A stretch of DNA of 64,000 nucleotides. Source: Sphagnum compactum (taxonomy: Eukaryota; Bryophyta; Sphagnopsida; Sphagnales). The translations under genes were made by a program, and so were the position numbers. The notes under the pieces were generated by a model that was not told the origin of the DNA, searched no databases, and saw only the letters and a list, made by a program, of their open reading frames with translations. This document shows positions 11,985-23,849 of this stretch, piece after piece; position 1 is the stretch's first letter, and each line of letters opens with the position of its first letter. The DNA lies in the NCBI GenBank assembly GCA_965153455.1, contig OZ234494.1, forward strand, positions 7,502,001 to 7,566,000. Reading direction: 5' to 3'.

Positions 11985-13408
11985 TGAGGTTTGTTGACAA
12001 TGTTTTTAGGTTGCATGGTGGTGAGCTTTGACAATAACCAAATGTACTTCAAGGCAAAAAATACACCAACATTGCCAGAGCCAGAAGGAAGCCAACTCTG
12101 GGTAGCCCATTTGCAATAGGTGCATCCTAATTTCGTCCAATTGGACTATGGTCTAACCCTAATCCTATTCGTACCTCTGTTGCCCTTAGTAAACCACTTT
12201 TCAATTGATTAACTTACTTAACAGCGTTTACTAAATACTTTCAATTATTGCAAATTTGTGGAAGAAGAAGTAAAAGGGGAGTAGGGGTACCAATGTCATC
12301 TTGGTTTGTGTGCTAATTTGCATATCAGAATCCATATGTGGATCATCTAAATGCTATAGTGAAGGAGGGCTAGGATGTGCTTAGGAGAGGATTGCTTACT
12401 GAGGTTGTTTTGGCCTAGGAAGCGGAGCTCTTAAAGGAAATGCTACGTAGTACCAAATATCCTCAATGTAAAAGTTTCAACTTTTCCTTGATTAATAAAA
12501 AGTTTAACTTATTTCAAAGTGCTCCAAATATCATTCCCATTTGGTTTTGGAATGAGGACAGTGACTTCAAAATGTTTCAATCCATATTCTTGTTTGAATT
12601 TGCAATGGGGAAGATTGATAAACTTCAATTGTATAGAGGTTCCCTCTGACCACTGAGGAAAAATGGAAATTTTTCCCTTAATTGGACCATACCCTCTCAT
12701 GTTTTAATTTGAAATGGTTTTTATGGGAATATGCCTTTTTTTCCCCAACTGAAGCATTCCTTATGCTCCTCGTGGAGGGGCCAAGTCCACAGAACTACTT
12801 GGTATAGGCCTCTTGGTATAGAATACAGAACTATTCCATTAGGCACGATTACTAGACCTTGTTTTTGGACCATGCAATCGCGAAAGCCAATTTGATATTT
12901 TCAAGGCCTCACATTTACCTCTACTAAAAACTAGTAAATTCTGTTATACTTGTTTAGGCAAGTGTTGAAGACAAAGTCGTATCAAACTTTAGGACAGTTT
13001 CCTTCAAAAAGCAAAGTTCTTACAACAGTTACAAAATAGTTGATGTAGGTTGTAGTTCCCCATTTTCAATCCTCCTCATTGGACTGATGTTCCCAAGGAT
13101 TTGAAACAAGATCAATTGGGAGGACTTGAGGAAGCACGGAGCCGGATAGTCTCCTTGGTAGGTACAAATGAAGAGTTCCCCTGTTTTGTTATATTTGGCT
13201 AGCGTTTGCAGCAGTGGATGAGAAGAACCCACTCCTTACACATATAATAAGCACGCTAATAAATCTCAACGATTCCGTTCATCTGCATTAACTAACCTTG
13301 CCATCAACCAGATTTTCTCGTCTGTACAAAAAAGAACATACCAACAAATTACCCAATTTATCATATAACTCGGCTCCATTTGGATTGCAGCCTTTGCCGC
13401 TTGTGCAT
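11985..13408. other. Spacer downstream of the caleosin gene
   Basis: No gene is supported. The last few hundred bases before 13409 should contain the caleosin 3' untranslated region, since that gene is transcribed leftwards. Confidence 0.45.
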
Positions 13409-16121
13409 TTACAGGCGTTTCTTGTGTATCTTCATCTGGTTTTCTCGTTCAATGTACTTGAAGATGGTCCCGTCATATTGACCACGTATTCCTTCCTTAG
13501 GTACATAACCATCTCTGTCCATCAACAATAAGTAAACAGCAAACCACTCCAATTTTTCGGCAGTCCTGCATCAGTGGAAATAACCAGCTTAATGTTGGGT
13601 TGAGTTTAGTTCCAGAGAAAAACTTCATGGTGGGTAATCCACAAATATTTCATGACCATTAGGTATATGAATACATACCAGATTTGCACTCTACAATTTC
13701 TGCTTCGAAAATTTTACGCTGACATATAAAATTAGCAAACTATGGAGAGGACTGATGAATCAAATCATGAGATTATAACACCGTGACTTGCCAACCAAAG
13801 GGATCCATGGCGCAGCGATTCGCTTCAGTCATCTCCCACAGTTCTCCAGGCGTCAACCGCGTTTTCTCCGTTTTAGCAAACTTGCTAAATAGTTCTTCAA
13901 ATTTCTCTGGCACGAACCTGGTTCCAACGTACCAAAGACAAATTTCATGGATTCATTATTATCGACGATCATATCCCGATATAAAGAAGCGGATGTCATG
14001 CAGATACAATCAAAGTCAACAAAACAAGTGCTTGAATCAAACAGGACAATCATCGAACTTAAGTTGTCACCATCTCGCATATCAGCATCAACTGATTTTT
14101 CTTAACCAATTTACATTGGTTACCAAGATTATTGCCTCATGTCTGGGTGAGCTTCAGAAACAGGGATGTCCAGCAAAAGGTAGACATCATTCCCGGCCTG
14201 TGAGCAAATTTATTATTCCGATAGTGAAAAAACCATAAATCCGCGTACCATTGGGCTTGCAGGAATACAGCCACCCCAGTACACCACATCATGTTTTGAG
14301 CTACACTTCTAGATTAAAGGCACGTAGCTTAACATTTTTCTAGTAATTTTTACCTCCCCTCAGTGTCGTAAACTCCTGAGTCGCTACCATGTTTAGCCCT
14401 GTGTATGTTCTTGATGTAGATTGGGAAGAGAGGCGACGGGATCCAAGACTGCACAGGCCGATCATTCCATTCACCAGTTCCGATCACTCCCAAGACATAT
14501 ATGACAATACTAATTACTGCTTGAAACACGGCGTCTAGCTATTCATCTGACTTGGACAAAGACAATATGAAGAATGTACGGCAAAGTTATTCTGTGACCA
14601 GTGTGGGCTGTGTAAGGTAACGTAAAATTCTCACATCAAGAGTGACCCAACTGAATGAACCGTTGATGAGCACCATTGCCCAGAATGAGAAAAGCAGGTT
14701 GAATCCAATGGCTCTAAAACCTACAAATATGTGTGAACACGTATAAGAGTCAATATAGTTATATATGACATTATAGGTATCATCAATGAACATCTGCCGG
14801 CCTCAGCTAATTCATCAAGCAGCTTTCATACCACATGATCCTGCATTCTTCTCAAAACTTGCACTGGCCCACACCTGAATATTAATCTAGTCTTTATTAT
14901 ATGTTGTGTACTCATGACTCATGCGGATGGGAAACCAAAAAAATAATAAATGTACGTGTACTCCTCGTACCCTCAAACGTCTCCCATGGATAGATAATGC
15001 CATCGTCGTTGCGGTCAAAGAAGGCCACATGCTGCTGAAGGACGGAAAGGCCTTTGGGGTCGTGACCTGGGGTTCCAGTTGGATTTTCCACGTCAACTGC
15101 CTTCAATGCCCTTGGTACATCTGCAGTGTCACAACATAATAATCCACATAACAACATACATGCTTAATGTTAGACATCATGATTTGATTCGCAACTGTAC
15201 TAGATATGAGTACGTAGCAATATAATTATTGTGCACCTGCATGCAATTACGGAGTCACCGCGATAACCGACGATTCTTTTTCTACCCGTCATGCAACACG
15301 GCATGGTGCATGAATAGTGGAGCCGCGTGGAGGCCTTGATTAAAACCCACAATTTGTTTGCAAGATACTAGATCTAGGGAAACTGTACGATCAAAGTTTT
15401 TATTACAAGTAATAAGGAGCTCTTGGATGATTCCTTGCGGAAAATTGTCTTACTTTACCTTCAAGAATAGACTAAAAACGCAAGTAAGAGGGAATTGTGA
15501 ACACTGGGAGTTCTGCAACATTCCCAGGGAGCCTCACAGGGAAAGTTCAATTATGCCATCTAGAAGGGTACTGTGAACCAATGTAAACGGGGAACTTGGT
15601 AAATTTTCCCTGATTGGAAAGCACCTATTGAAGGAAAAGAATTTTCCCTTTGACATTGGGTCTAAGAGGAATAACTGAGAGCGTTCCCACATTGCACACG
15701 GAGTTCAACGAAAACTCCTTTTGTCACCGTCATGACGAATACAGTCCGATCTTCTTTGTGACGGAAGCCCTCAGGTCCTAACCATCGGCTCAGCGATCAA
15801 GTTGAACAGTACTACTTGGCGTAAAAGGCATGTACAATTCGCGTCCAGAAACATCCGCGGCCCGAAATATTACCGTATGTCAATATTTCCCCCAGAAAAT
15901 TGCATGCAACGACTAATTCCTGCTCCTGCGTTCCTCGACGCACAGTACTTTAAGAAGGTATTAGAAACCAGAAAGAAAAATATGCACGCACGAGGTTTCG
16001 GAATGCTTCTGTCGATGCCGTGTGTGGCGACGACGCGCTTGTAGGTAACTGGACATTTTGGGGCCACGGTCGATAAGTCGGGGTCGACCTGGCGAGTCTC
16101 GTCCGCTAAGTTACTCCGCAT
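13409..16121 (-). CDS. CLO: Caleosin / haem peroxygenase
   Basis: Six exons on the minus strand join in frame: 16121-15992, 15120-14971, 14720-14635, 14448-14354, 13917-13792 and 13565-13409 (TAA). They encode 247 residues, the usual caleosin size. Visible features are one EF-hand loop (residues 79-90, [12 protein letters not shown]), a hydrophobic membrane hairpin (about 97-121), a proline knot (WIPSPLFP, 124-131) and the two conserved histidines expected to ligate haem (H74 in [10 protein letters not shown]138 in IHRAKHG). The C-terminal part ends [19 protein letters not shown] and a basic tail. Caleosins sit on lipid droplets or the ER and oxidise fatty-acid hydroperoxides in oxylipin and stress pathways. 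The start ATG (MRSNLADE) is chosen because family-like sequence ([13 protein letters not shown]) begins shortly after it. The intron after exon 5 appears to use a GC donor. Introns are about 190-870 bp. No lesion is seen. Confidence 0.93.
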
Positions 16122-16411
16122 ACTGCAGTATACTGATCTGCAATATGACGAGGATAATAGGCCGTATGCTGCTGAACAAAACTGATCAACGTTGGAAGGT
16201 GAAACGCGGCGGGAGCAATAATATCTCCTCAAGTGCGCTTAGCTAGGCTGATGATCAAGGCGCTTAGGATTCTAGATTGAAGCTCAACGTCGACGCTGAT
16301 GATTATTTCAAAGGAAAAAAGGCCAGTGTTCACTGATACTGCAAGGCGGAGTCAGCTAGTAGAAAAGGGGAAAAAAAGAGAAATCTTCATGAATTGCCGG
16401 CCATGCAGGTC

Positions 16412-16468
16412 TATATATACGCATGCATTCGTCGTCACAGTCCATGTTCACGTGGTTGATGCCACGTC
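16412..16468 (-). promoter_or_regulatory. Caleosin promoter: TATA box, RY element and ABRE/G-box pair
   Basis: Read on the minus strand, a TATA box (TATATATA, 16412-16419) lies about 290 bp upstream of the caleosin ATG. Just upstream of it are an RY core (GCATGC, 16421-16426), a G-box CCACGTGA (around 16448-16455) and a canonical ABRE GACGTGGC (16461-16468). This arrangement is known from ABA-, desiccation- and seed- or spore-maturation genes, so such control is inferred. Binding itself is not shown. Confidence 0.6.
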
Positions 16469-16639
16469 TGACTGCAACTTTTGCAAATTTGCTGGCGCAG
16501 CAAATTTGCCCCGTGGTTGTCGTGCCCACTTGTAGCTTGCTTGAGTTGAATCCAGTCTTATGCCAGACATACAGGTGGATCAATTGACCTCCTGTATCAC
16601 ATCAAGGTATGCATACTGTTATGATCAGCCTGCGGCAGG

Positions 16640-17002
16640 AAATGAGATTATCTTACATTAGTCTTTCACCTCGGTCTACCAGTTGAGTTCGAATCCTTCT
16701 GAGGCGAGGGGCAACTCTGAAGAAATAGCAACTATTTTATTGAAGAGACAAAATAGTGCGTACAGAACGTCAAGCTACTAACTTCCGAGCAAGAAAGGTC
16801 AAAGAATAAATACTATCCAGAAAAACAGCCAACCGGTGGTATCTAAACGGCGAGCGGTGGATCCACTTGGAGAGATCAGCAAGTGCATGGACGGTAGGCC
16901 CATGTGATGTGATTCACGTCTGCTGTCTTAATTTTAGAATAAGAATATTTTACGTTATTCTAGTTGCTAAATTAAAGAATTAGGTATGAACATGCATCAA
17001 CA
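16640..17002 (-). mobile_element. Putative 3' LTR of a Ty1-copia element
   Basis: On the minus strand a polypurine tract (GAGGGAAGG within 17003-17015) is followed directly by TGTTGATGCATG starting at 17002, the expected LTR start. The far LTR end is not certain; 16640 is an estimate. A tRNA-like B-box (GTTCGAATCC, near 16688) lies within it on the plus strand, possibly from a separate short insertion. Confidence 0.4.
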
Positions 17003-17450
17003 CCTTCCCTCAAACCTAGTTCTTTTCTAGACTACTGTAAATTAAATGTGAATATGATCTTTTGTACCTTCTATTTGTCTTAGCCAATGAAAAATAGTAA
17101 GAGTACTGAAGTCTACTGGACCAACAAGTTTCCTCAATTCTTTGAACCGGGTGATGACTAATGGCTTGGTAAGTAAGTTGGCTTGTTGAATGATTGTAGG
17201 CATGTACACAACCACCAACTTTCCTACCCGCGCACACTTCTTGATGTAATGGTGATGGATTTCAATGCGTTTTATCCTTGCATGAAACACCAATTGCTCA
17301 CTAGCTTGATCACGCTTTGCTTGTCACATGTAATTGTCAGCTTGTTGTCCAACAGTGCAACTCAAAAAGTAAGATTTGAAACCAAATCACTTCCTTTGTT
17401 GTGCATCTATCAAAGAGTGATATTCTACTTTAGTATTAGATAACAAGATA
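17003..17450 (-). pseudogene. Ty1-copia RNase H remnant with polypurine tract
   Basis: Minus-strand reading gives VEYHSLIDAQQRK, then a CDKQSVIKLVSN block, then in another frame VFHARIKRIEIHHHYIK, VVVYMPTIIQQANLLTKPL and KELRKLVG. This is the C-terminal RNase H of a copia polyprotein. At least one frameshift (about 17290) and one in-frame stop are present, and the Asn of the usual CDNQ motif is Lys. The rest of the element (reverse transcriptase, integrase, 5' LTR) is not seen to the right, so this is a truncated relic. Confidence 0.85.
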
Positions 17451-17463
17451 GTGGGTTGTCACT

Positions 17464-18340
17464 TATTGGATGAAAACACACTAAGGCTAAGTCACTGTTC
17501 ACCAAAAAAGGTGATGTATAAAGAGTATTATAATACGTAATAAACTAATATCTTGATGGTATCCTTTGGCTATCTTAAGCATAAGCAAAAACTCTAAAAT
17601 TTGCATGACAACCTTTTGGAATTCAAAGTTTACTTTGAATCAACATTAATCTTGATCCAACGGTTAGATGAAGAGGATGGGATAAAATTAATGTACGTAT
17701 AGAATATAACTTACAGTTGGGTGAAAGCACACTACGGGGGGCCAAAAATGTTGTCACATTGTAGTGTTTTCCACGGGTGTCCATGTTTGAACTTCAACCA
17801 TGATAATTTTGGAACATTTTTTAAAAACTTTTTGCATAATATGACAATCCATGATATAAAGAATTCAATCAAAAAGAAATTTCCTCTTTCCAACTTATAT
17901 TTTGTGATTTTAAAATATATTTGTGACAAAAAAATGTAAATCACTGTGTATTAAAAAAATGAAAATATATTCATAAAATTTACATATAATAACTACATTG
18001 AATGAATTTTTTCCCATCTATGTATTATAGTGTGACTAAATCAATTTTAATCTATATGAGAAGCTTTGAAAAAATAATCTCAAAAATAGCTAAAAGGGTG
18101 AAAGCACACTATGGGTGAGTTAATTTTCATCAAAAAAGGTGATGTATAACTAAAATCATAATAGGCAGTAAATTTAAATTTTGATGGCATCATTTGACAA
18201 TCCTATACATAAACAAAAAGCCCTAGAATGTGCACAACAACATTTTGGAACTTAAATTTCACTTTAAATTAAGATTAATTTCAACCCAACGATTAAATGA
18301 AAAGGATTGAATAAATCAATGTACATAACATATATAATGT
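17464..18340. repeat. Direct repeat pair, about 240 bp each (17464-17705 and 18098-18340)
   Basis: Shared landmarks in order are AAAAAAGGTGATGTATAA, TTGATGGTATC/TTGATGGCATC, CATAAGCAAAAACTCTA/CATAAACAAAAAGCCCTA, and TCCAACGGTTAGATGAA/ACCCAACGATTAAATGAA. They start with the CACACTA terminus of the element above, so they are two diverged copies of the same left arm. Confidence 0.7.
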
Positions 18341-18898
18341 GCAGTTTTTTGTCGGCCATAGGACTTCATGTTTGTGGTTCATAAAACATTATTAAACAAA
18401 AGAAATCTAAAAATAATGTAATGTTCGATTATAAAATATTTTCCTTTTTCATTTGGAATTGGTTTTTTCTTTAAATACATAAAAAATATTTTGCCTTTAT
18501 TGCTGAAAAAAATGAAAAAAACACATTTTTTAATGAATTTTCAACCAAAAATTTTAACTTCCAAATGGCCCTAGATTCAATTGATGGATATCAATAATAG
18601 TGACCATAAAAAATTTCACTAAAAAATTCCACCCACAAGCCCAATTTTAAACTATGTATGCAATTTTTCATACTTCATGATGAATATTATTTCATCACAA
18701 ATATAATTCATATGTTGAAGTTCACCAATGTTTGTTAGAGTTTTTTTTTAAAGGATTTTCTTAAGTCTAAATCTAATCCAATATACTTCAAATAAACAAA
18801 ATAATCCAATGTGATGTTTATATTTACATAAAAAAAACCAAATGTGGAAATGCAATATTTGTGACTACAATTTTTGGGGGGCGTAGTGTGTTTTTACC
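17720..18898. mobile_element. Non-autonomous TIR element with nested copies
   Basis: The left end (GGGTGAAAGCACACTACG, then GCCAAAAATGTTGTCACA) is matched in inverted form at the right end: GTGACTACAATTTTTGG, then CGTAGTGTGTTTTTACCC ending at 18898. Terminal inverted repeats are therefore about 40 bp. Similar starts (GATGAAAACACACTAAGG near 17464; GGGTGAAAGCACACTATGG near 18098), each followed by related text about 600 bp apart, show that further copies are nested or tandem. No coding capacity is seen and no target duplication could be fixed. Confidence 0.65.
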
Positions 18899-20110
18899 CA
18901 AAATTTTGATTTTTGGAAAACTTTGACCATTACTATGGGAAACTTTGAATTTTTTGGGGCAAATCACATATGCTTTTGTAGTAATGAAAAACCTAAGATG
19001 GGTATGATGTTGAAATTTCATTTGAATTCCATATTTAGAAGCCACATTAAACCAGAAAATAAGAAAAAAAAATGAAATTGGGATTCCATTATACTATTAT
19101 AGACTTAGTGTAACTTTAGTATTACTACTCTCTGAATATGGACCATTAGATTAAAGTGGCATCTTTAATGGCATTAATTTTTTGGAATTTCAAAAATCTA
19201 GGGAAAACCTGCCAAAATAAAAGTGTAAAAAGTAGCTAATGAAAGTGATTGTAGTGTGCCCAAGCACATTTGAGTGAAAATATGATTGGGTGGCACCACA
19301 AGAAACATCACACTTTAATTTTTCAAGACCCATCAGACTTTGGAAAAATATAGGAAACACATAAAAAAAGGTTTTTAGTAAATGTTTTTGTTAAATACAT
19401 TAACTAGGTTGTATAAATTTTGAAACTTCAACAATGGAAAAAATATTTTGAATTTTTTTGTTCCTATTCATTACATTCACACAAAGTTTTAAGAAATTAA
19501 CAATGATTATTTAAACTTTTTGGTTAAGAACATTTTTCAAACAAGGTTTGGAGTTTTGTTTTGTGGATATAATTTTCTAAGGTAATTTCAATGGTATTCT
19601 ATTTGATTTTTTATTCGGTAATTATTTGAATAGGTATGATTTAATTATGAATTTCCAAAGTTTAAAAACTTAAAGGGCCACATCAATAGGGAATATAAAT
19701 TTGTAATGATTTCCACCTTTTTTCATTGTAATGGAAACTTCAAGCCATATACTTTGGCATGCAATAAATAAACATGAGAAAAAAATAATTTATGATTATG
19801 AAAACATTCAAAGAAAGGGGCCCAAGAATATTATTTGGCCAATTTTTGTTCCTTGATTGTCCTTTGAGGGTGTTCGTAGTGGGTCCACCCAATCATACTT
19901 CCACCCATTTATGATTATTCCTTTATTTTTTGTCAGTAGGAATGTGAATGTAAATACACTATCCAATTACTTCTAGAAGCCCACACCCCTGAAATTTTTT
20001 TATGACAGAAACCAAACAAACTAGGGTTCTCATTATACTTTCAAGCCCCCTCATGCCCATTTTTTTTAATGAAACACAAATGTGGATTAGGCACTTGTCA
20101 TTAAAGTTGT
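18899..20110. other. Very AT-rich spacer
   Basis: No gene or clear element is seen. There is one partial match (AGTGTGCCCAAGCACATTT near 19254) to the terminal motif of the preceding element, and a fragment near 19980 that resembles the repeat that follows. Confidence 0.45.
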
Positions 20111-20455
20111 TTAATCCAACTATTCTCCTCCCACACACCATTTTTTGGTTTTGGCAAATCGAATCCGAATTTTCCACATGTTGATTGAAGGTTCCTTTTC
20201 AAAAAAGATAATTTTTTAGTGCCTACACACACCCCCTTATTTAGAAGGATTTCTTTCAAAGCACCCACATGTACATCAAGGCTATGATGAATATTTCTCC
20301 TCCCACACACACCTTTGATTTTGGAAAATTGAATTTGATTCTTCCACATGTTGATTGAGGGGCCTTTTTCAAAGTCTTTTGTTTCTCAATACCCACACAC
20401 ACCCCCAAATTTTTTTTTTGGAGGGAATTTCTTTAATGCACCCACATGTGCATAT
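20110..20455. repeat. Tandem repeat, two copies of about 170 bp
   Basis: Landmarks CTCCTCCCACACAC, TTCCACATGTTGATTGA, CCTTTTTCAAA and ACACACACCCCC, then GCACCCACATGT, occur in the same order in 20125-20275 and 20298-20450. A shorter, poorer continuation (CACACACCTAATTTT near 20560) may be a third partial copy. Confidence 0.75.
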
Positions 20456-22640
20456 TCAAGTTTTTCCAAAGCAACTGCATGCCCAAATTTGATTCCATGA
20501 ACTACAAATTTCAATTTGCCACGTGTTTGACTACACTCTTCAATACTAATTTTGGGCTTCTTACACACCTAATTTTTAAAATTCTAGAATCAAATGGGCT
20601 CATCACATAAGGTTTTTTCACGGAATTTTTGTTTGACCAAATAGTTACCATCCATATGGAGATGTGAAAAAATATGGTTTTTTCCTTGGAAAAAAATCAA
20701 TTTTTATATGAACTAAAAATAACTATTACATATCTTAAATCATCTTTTATATTTTTGAAAACCAAAAATACATGTATGATCAAAAAAAAATTCCTTTATT
20801 ATGGCAACTAAAATTATTCAAATTCATTGATTTTAATTTTAGTTTTAATTTATGGGCAAATTGTTGTTAATAAAAAAACAACTATGTATTCAAAGCTAGA
20901 TTCCTTTAACCACACTAATGTAAATTTGGAATTTTTCTTCAAGTTTAGATTAAATAAACAAAAAAATGGGAAAATATGAAATATTAAAAATATGAAAATA
21001 AAAATAAAAAAACTTCTTTGAAATTTCGTAAATTCGAAAAAAAAAAATCAAAAAATGGGAAAATTTGCCAAAGTTCAGAAAACAAAAAATAAAAACCACT
21101 TGTCCCGATGACCATTTTGGTAAAGCCTATGGAAACTGTCCAACTATAGTTTTTTAGAACCATATTTTTTTTGTAGTTATGCGCAACATAAAAATGAACC
21201 TAACATGTTTCTAAACCCACATGACCTTACTATCCTTCTTGAGCAAATAAATCTTTCTTACGCATGTGTCTACTCAGACTTCATTCCTATAATTAATAAA
21301 AGAATCCAAAAAAATTACAATCATTACCTTGAACATTTTGAGTTTCATCCTCTCAAATTACAAGCGCAAATATAATAGTGCACTTTTTGAGTTAGGTCCT
21401 TTCCAATCAATGCCAACACCCCATTCAACACCCCTTTGTCCATCACCTTTCTTCTTAGTCATGTTCAATGTACTCTCCAAATATCGCATGCACTACATAG
21501 TGAAAATCCTTTGCATCTCTACTTAGGTAGGAAACAACAACAACAAAATCACAAATTTTTTAACACATGGCGACACAAAATTTTGCAAATCACAATGTCT
21601 AATCAAAGCAAATTCAAATTGCAATGGACAAATCGCATGATTTTCATGTAAGTAATTAATTAAATAGTTCTATCTTATCATCACCACGCTTACCTACGAG
21701 TTGAAGTATTCAAGGTTTTAGTTGAGCATGTGGGTTGAACTTGATTACTTGGGATTGAATTCATATGTAGTGATTAATTCAGATGTAAAAGGTGTTGTTT
21801 TTGTATGTAGCTGAAGGAGAGGGACACCTTTGATCTTGGAGGTCAAACTTAAAAAATAAATAGTTAGTGTTGTTTTCTAGTTACAATGAGATAAGAGATG
21901 CAAAGAGACGTGTATCAAAAAGAGACCAATGAAGGAGATGGATTTTAAACGGGGGACTTGTCATCTATCTTGCCTGATGAATTGGTCTTGGGTGCCATTT
22001 GGCCTAAACTATGTCAAGTCACCCCATGGAAGGAGAGATACAAATCGTCTCATAGTTTACTTCTTTCTAACAAAGCTTAGAAGCATGTTGTAAACCATAG
22101 CCAAGAGTGGCTCCACTCCAAGTTGCAAATCAATATCATTCATTTTGATCGACTTATAGTAGTGGAGCACAATAGAACAAACAAAGTGGTTACAACAACC
22201 CCAAAAGAAGAGCAATAGAGAACAATGTGGCTATAGCAAGCTTGGAAAAGGAACAACAATTGACATATTATTTACAATAGTTCTGGAGCTATGGATCAAA
22301 ACTAATTTTTAGAAGAACCCAAGATGAACTAGCATGCATACAATTGAGGTTCTTCTAATACCATCAAATCCACCATGTTCATCTTTGACTTGTAATGCAT
22401 AAATTACCTACTTTGAGATTGTAAAAGATTACAACTTGTTTCATCAATATTCCCTTATGGTTATTTTTACTAGCAAATTATTTGATAGTTGATTGAACAA
22501 GTTTTCATTTGGTCTGTGTATGTAAGGTGTTGTGTGCATGGTGTTCAAATGGGTAATGCATAGATGGCCCAACAATGGGTAGGACATTTTTGACCTAGGC
22601 CACAAACAAGGCCTGTGCAAAGTGCACAACAAGCTACGGA
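20456..22640. other. AT-rich spacer
   Basis: No convincing gene. Long A and T runs dominate 20700-21080, and open frames near 21330-21650 lack protein-like content. Confidence 0.45.
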
Positions 22641-23184
22641 ACTTGCTAAAAGGCAAGCCATTGAGCTTGCAAAGATTACTCGCCTTGAAGAAAAAAAACT
22701 ACGAGTACAAGAGGAGAGGGTAGGTCAATAGTTGGCTACTAAGAAAGAACGAGAATTTGTAAGGCAATGGCAACAACGATGAAAAAAAAGGATACGGAAA
22801 GAGAATGAAACAACCCCTAATTTTGTGGTTGTAGGATTTGAAGATGATATGCTTCTAAACAAATTAACCATGTGGAGCATCAATCGGATTGCTCAAAAAA
22901 TTGTTACTTGGCTATCAAAAGAATTGGGCCAGTGTGTTAGCTTTACTTTGAGGTGGGCCATATTGGAAAAAGTCGTTACCCATAAAGCAATTTCTAACCT
23001 TTTGCCAGTGTACTATCCTAAGCTTCATGAGGCAAAAGTTCAACTTGCATTCCTTAAAAATTTCCAATCTAAATTCAGTCTTTTTAAAGGTTCCCAATCA
23101 AACAACAAACTAGCATGCAAAGATGCCTTGTTAGAAATAGTCATTAACACAAATGTTTCTGGAGTCCCAAATTTTGGAGTTTGA
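22640..23184 (+). pseudogene. Unidentified coding remnant with a charged helical segment
   Basis: Not recognised. Plus-strand translation gives a charged, coiled-coil-like stretch (ELAKRQAIELAKITRLEEKK, then further EERV and KKEREF text) interrupted by two stops, then an open frame to 23184 (VVVGFEDDMLLNKLTMWSIN, then IAQKIVTWLSKELGQ, ending VPNFGV). The composition is protein-like and unlike the flanks, which suggests an old mobile-element or captured gene. Text at 23400-23700 (PRWSPNDSKKM) may continue it in other frames. No family assignment is justified. Confidence 0.35.
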
Positions 23185-23849
23185 TCTTTTTGAAGATTAC
23201 TGGGCACTAAGAGAACTAACATATATCATGCCTTAGTTAGACACTAATCTCTTCAAGCCCTTGGGGCATGAAAAACCTCATCCAAAGGTTAATAAGGTAC
23301 TTTTTGTTTCAATTTCAATTTTTCATTATTACAAAAAATGGGTTGGTAGGTCCGACTACATTTCACAAATAACATTTTTAAAAGTCCTAGATTATTTCGA
23401 TCAATACATTTAATCCTACCAAAAGGATTGTGTTCAACAAAGGTGGGAACACCATATCCGAACGAAGGTTTTCCAATTAAAGGATAATAGACCCCAATAA
23501 ATACTGGTCCTCCCCAAGATGGTCGCCAAATGACTCCAAAAAAATGGTATTATACAGCGATTGAACATGCTTTTGTATGGTGTATCATCTACAAGCAATG
23601 TGTTGCTAACGTGAGTATAAGGATAAGTAGAAAAGAAAACGTCAAGGTTTTTGTGAAAAATTGGTTTGTCAAGTTTATCTGGCATGAAATGTAGATTTTG
23701 CATACAAAACTCCTAATTAAACATTATGGAAACACGTATAGAGAATTCTATTTTGTGCTAGATTTGATCCAAATAATTATAAATATTGTGACAGTGGGCT
23801 GTAAACCAAATATAGACTTGGAATTGGACAAAACTTTTTTCTAGGAATT

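Noticed and set aside
16640-16730. An intact tRNA gene (GTTCGAATCC present)
   Set aside because: No acceptor stem or D-arm can be folded around the B-box-like motif. At best it is a SINE or LTR fragment.
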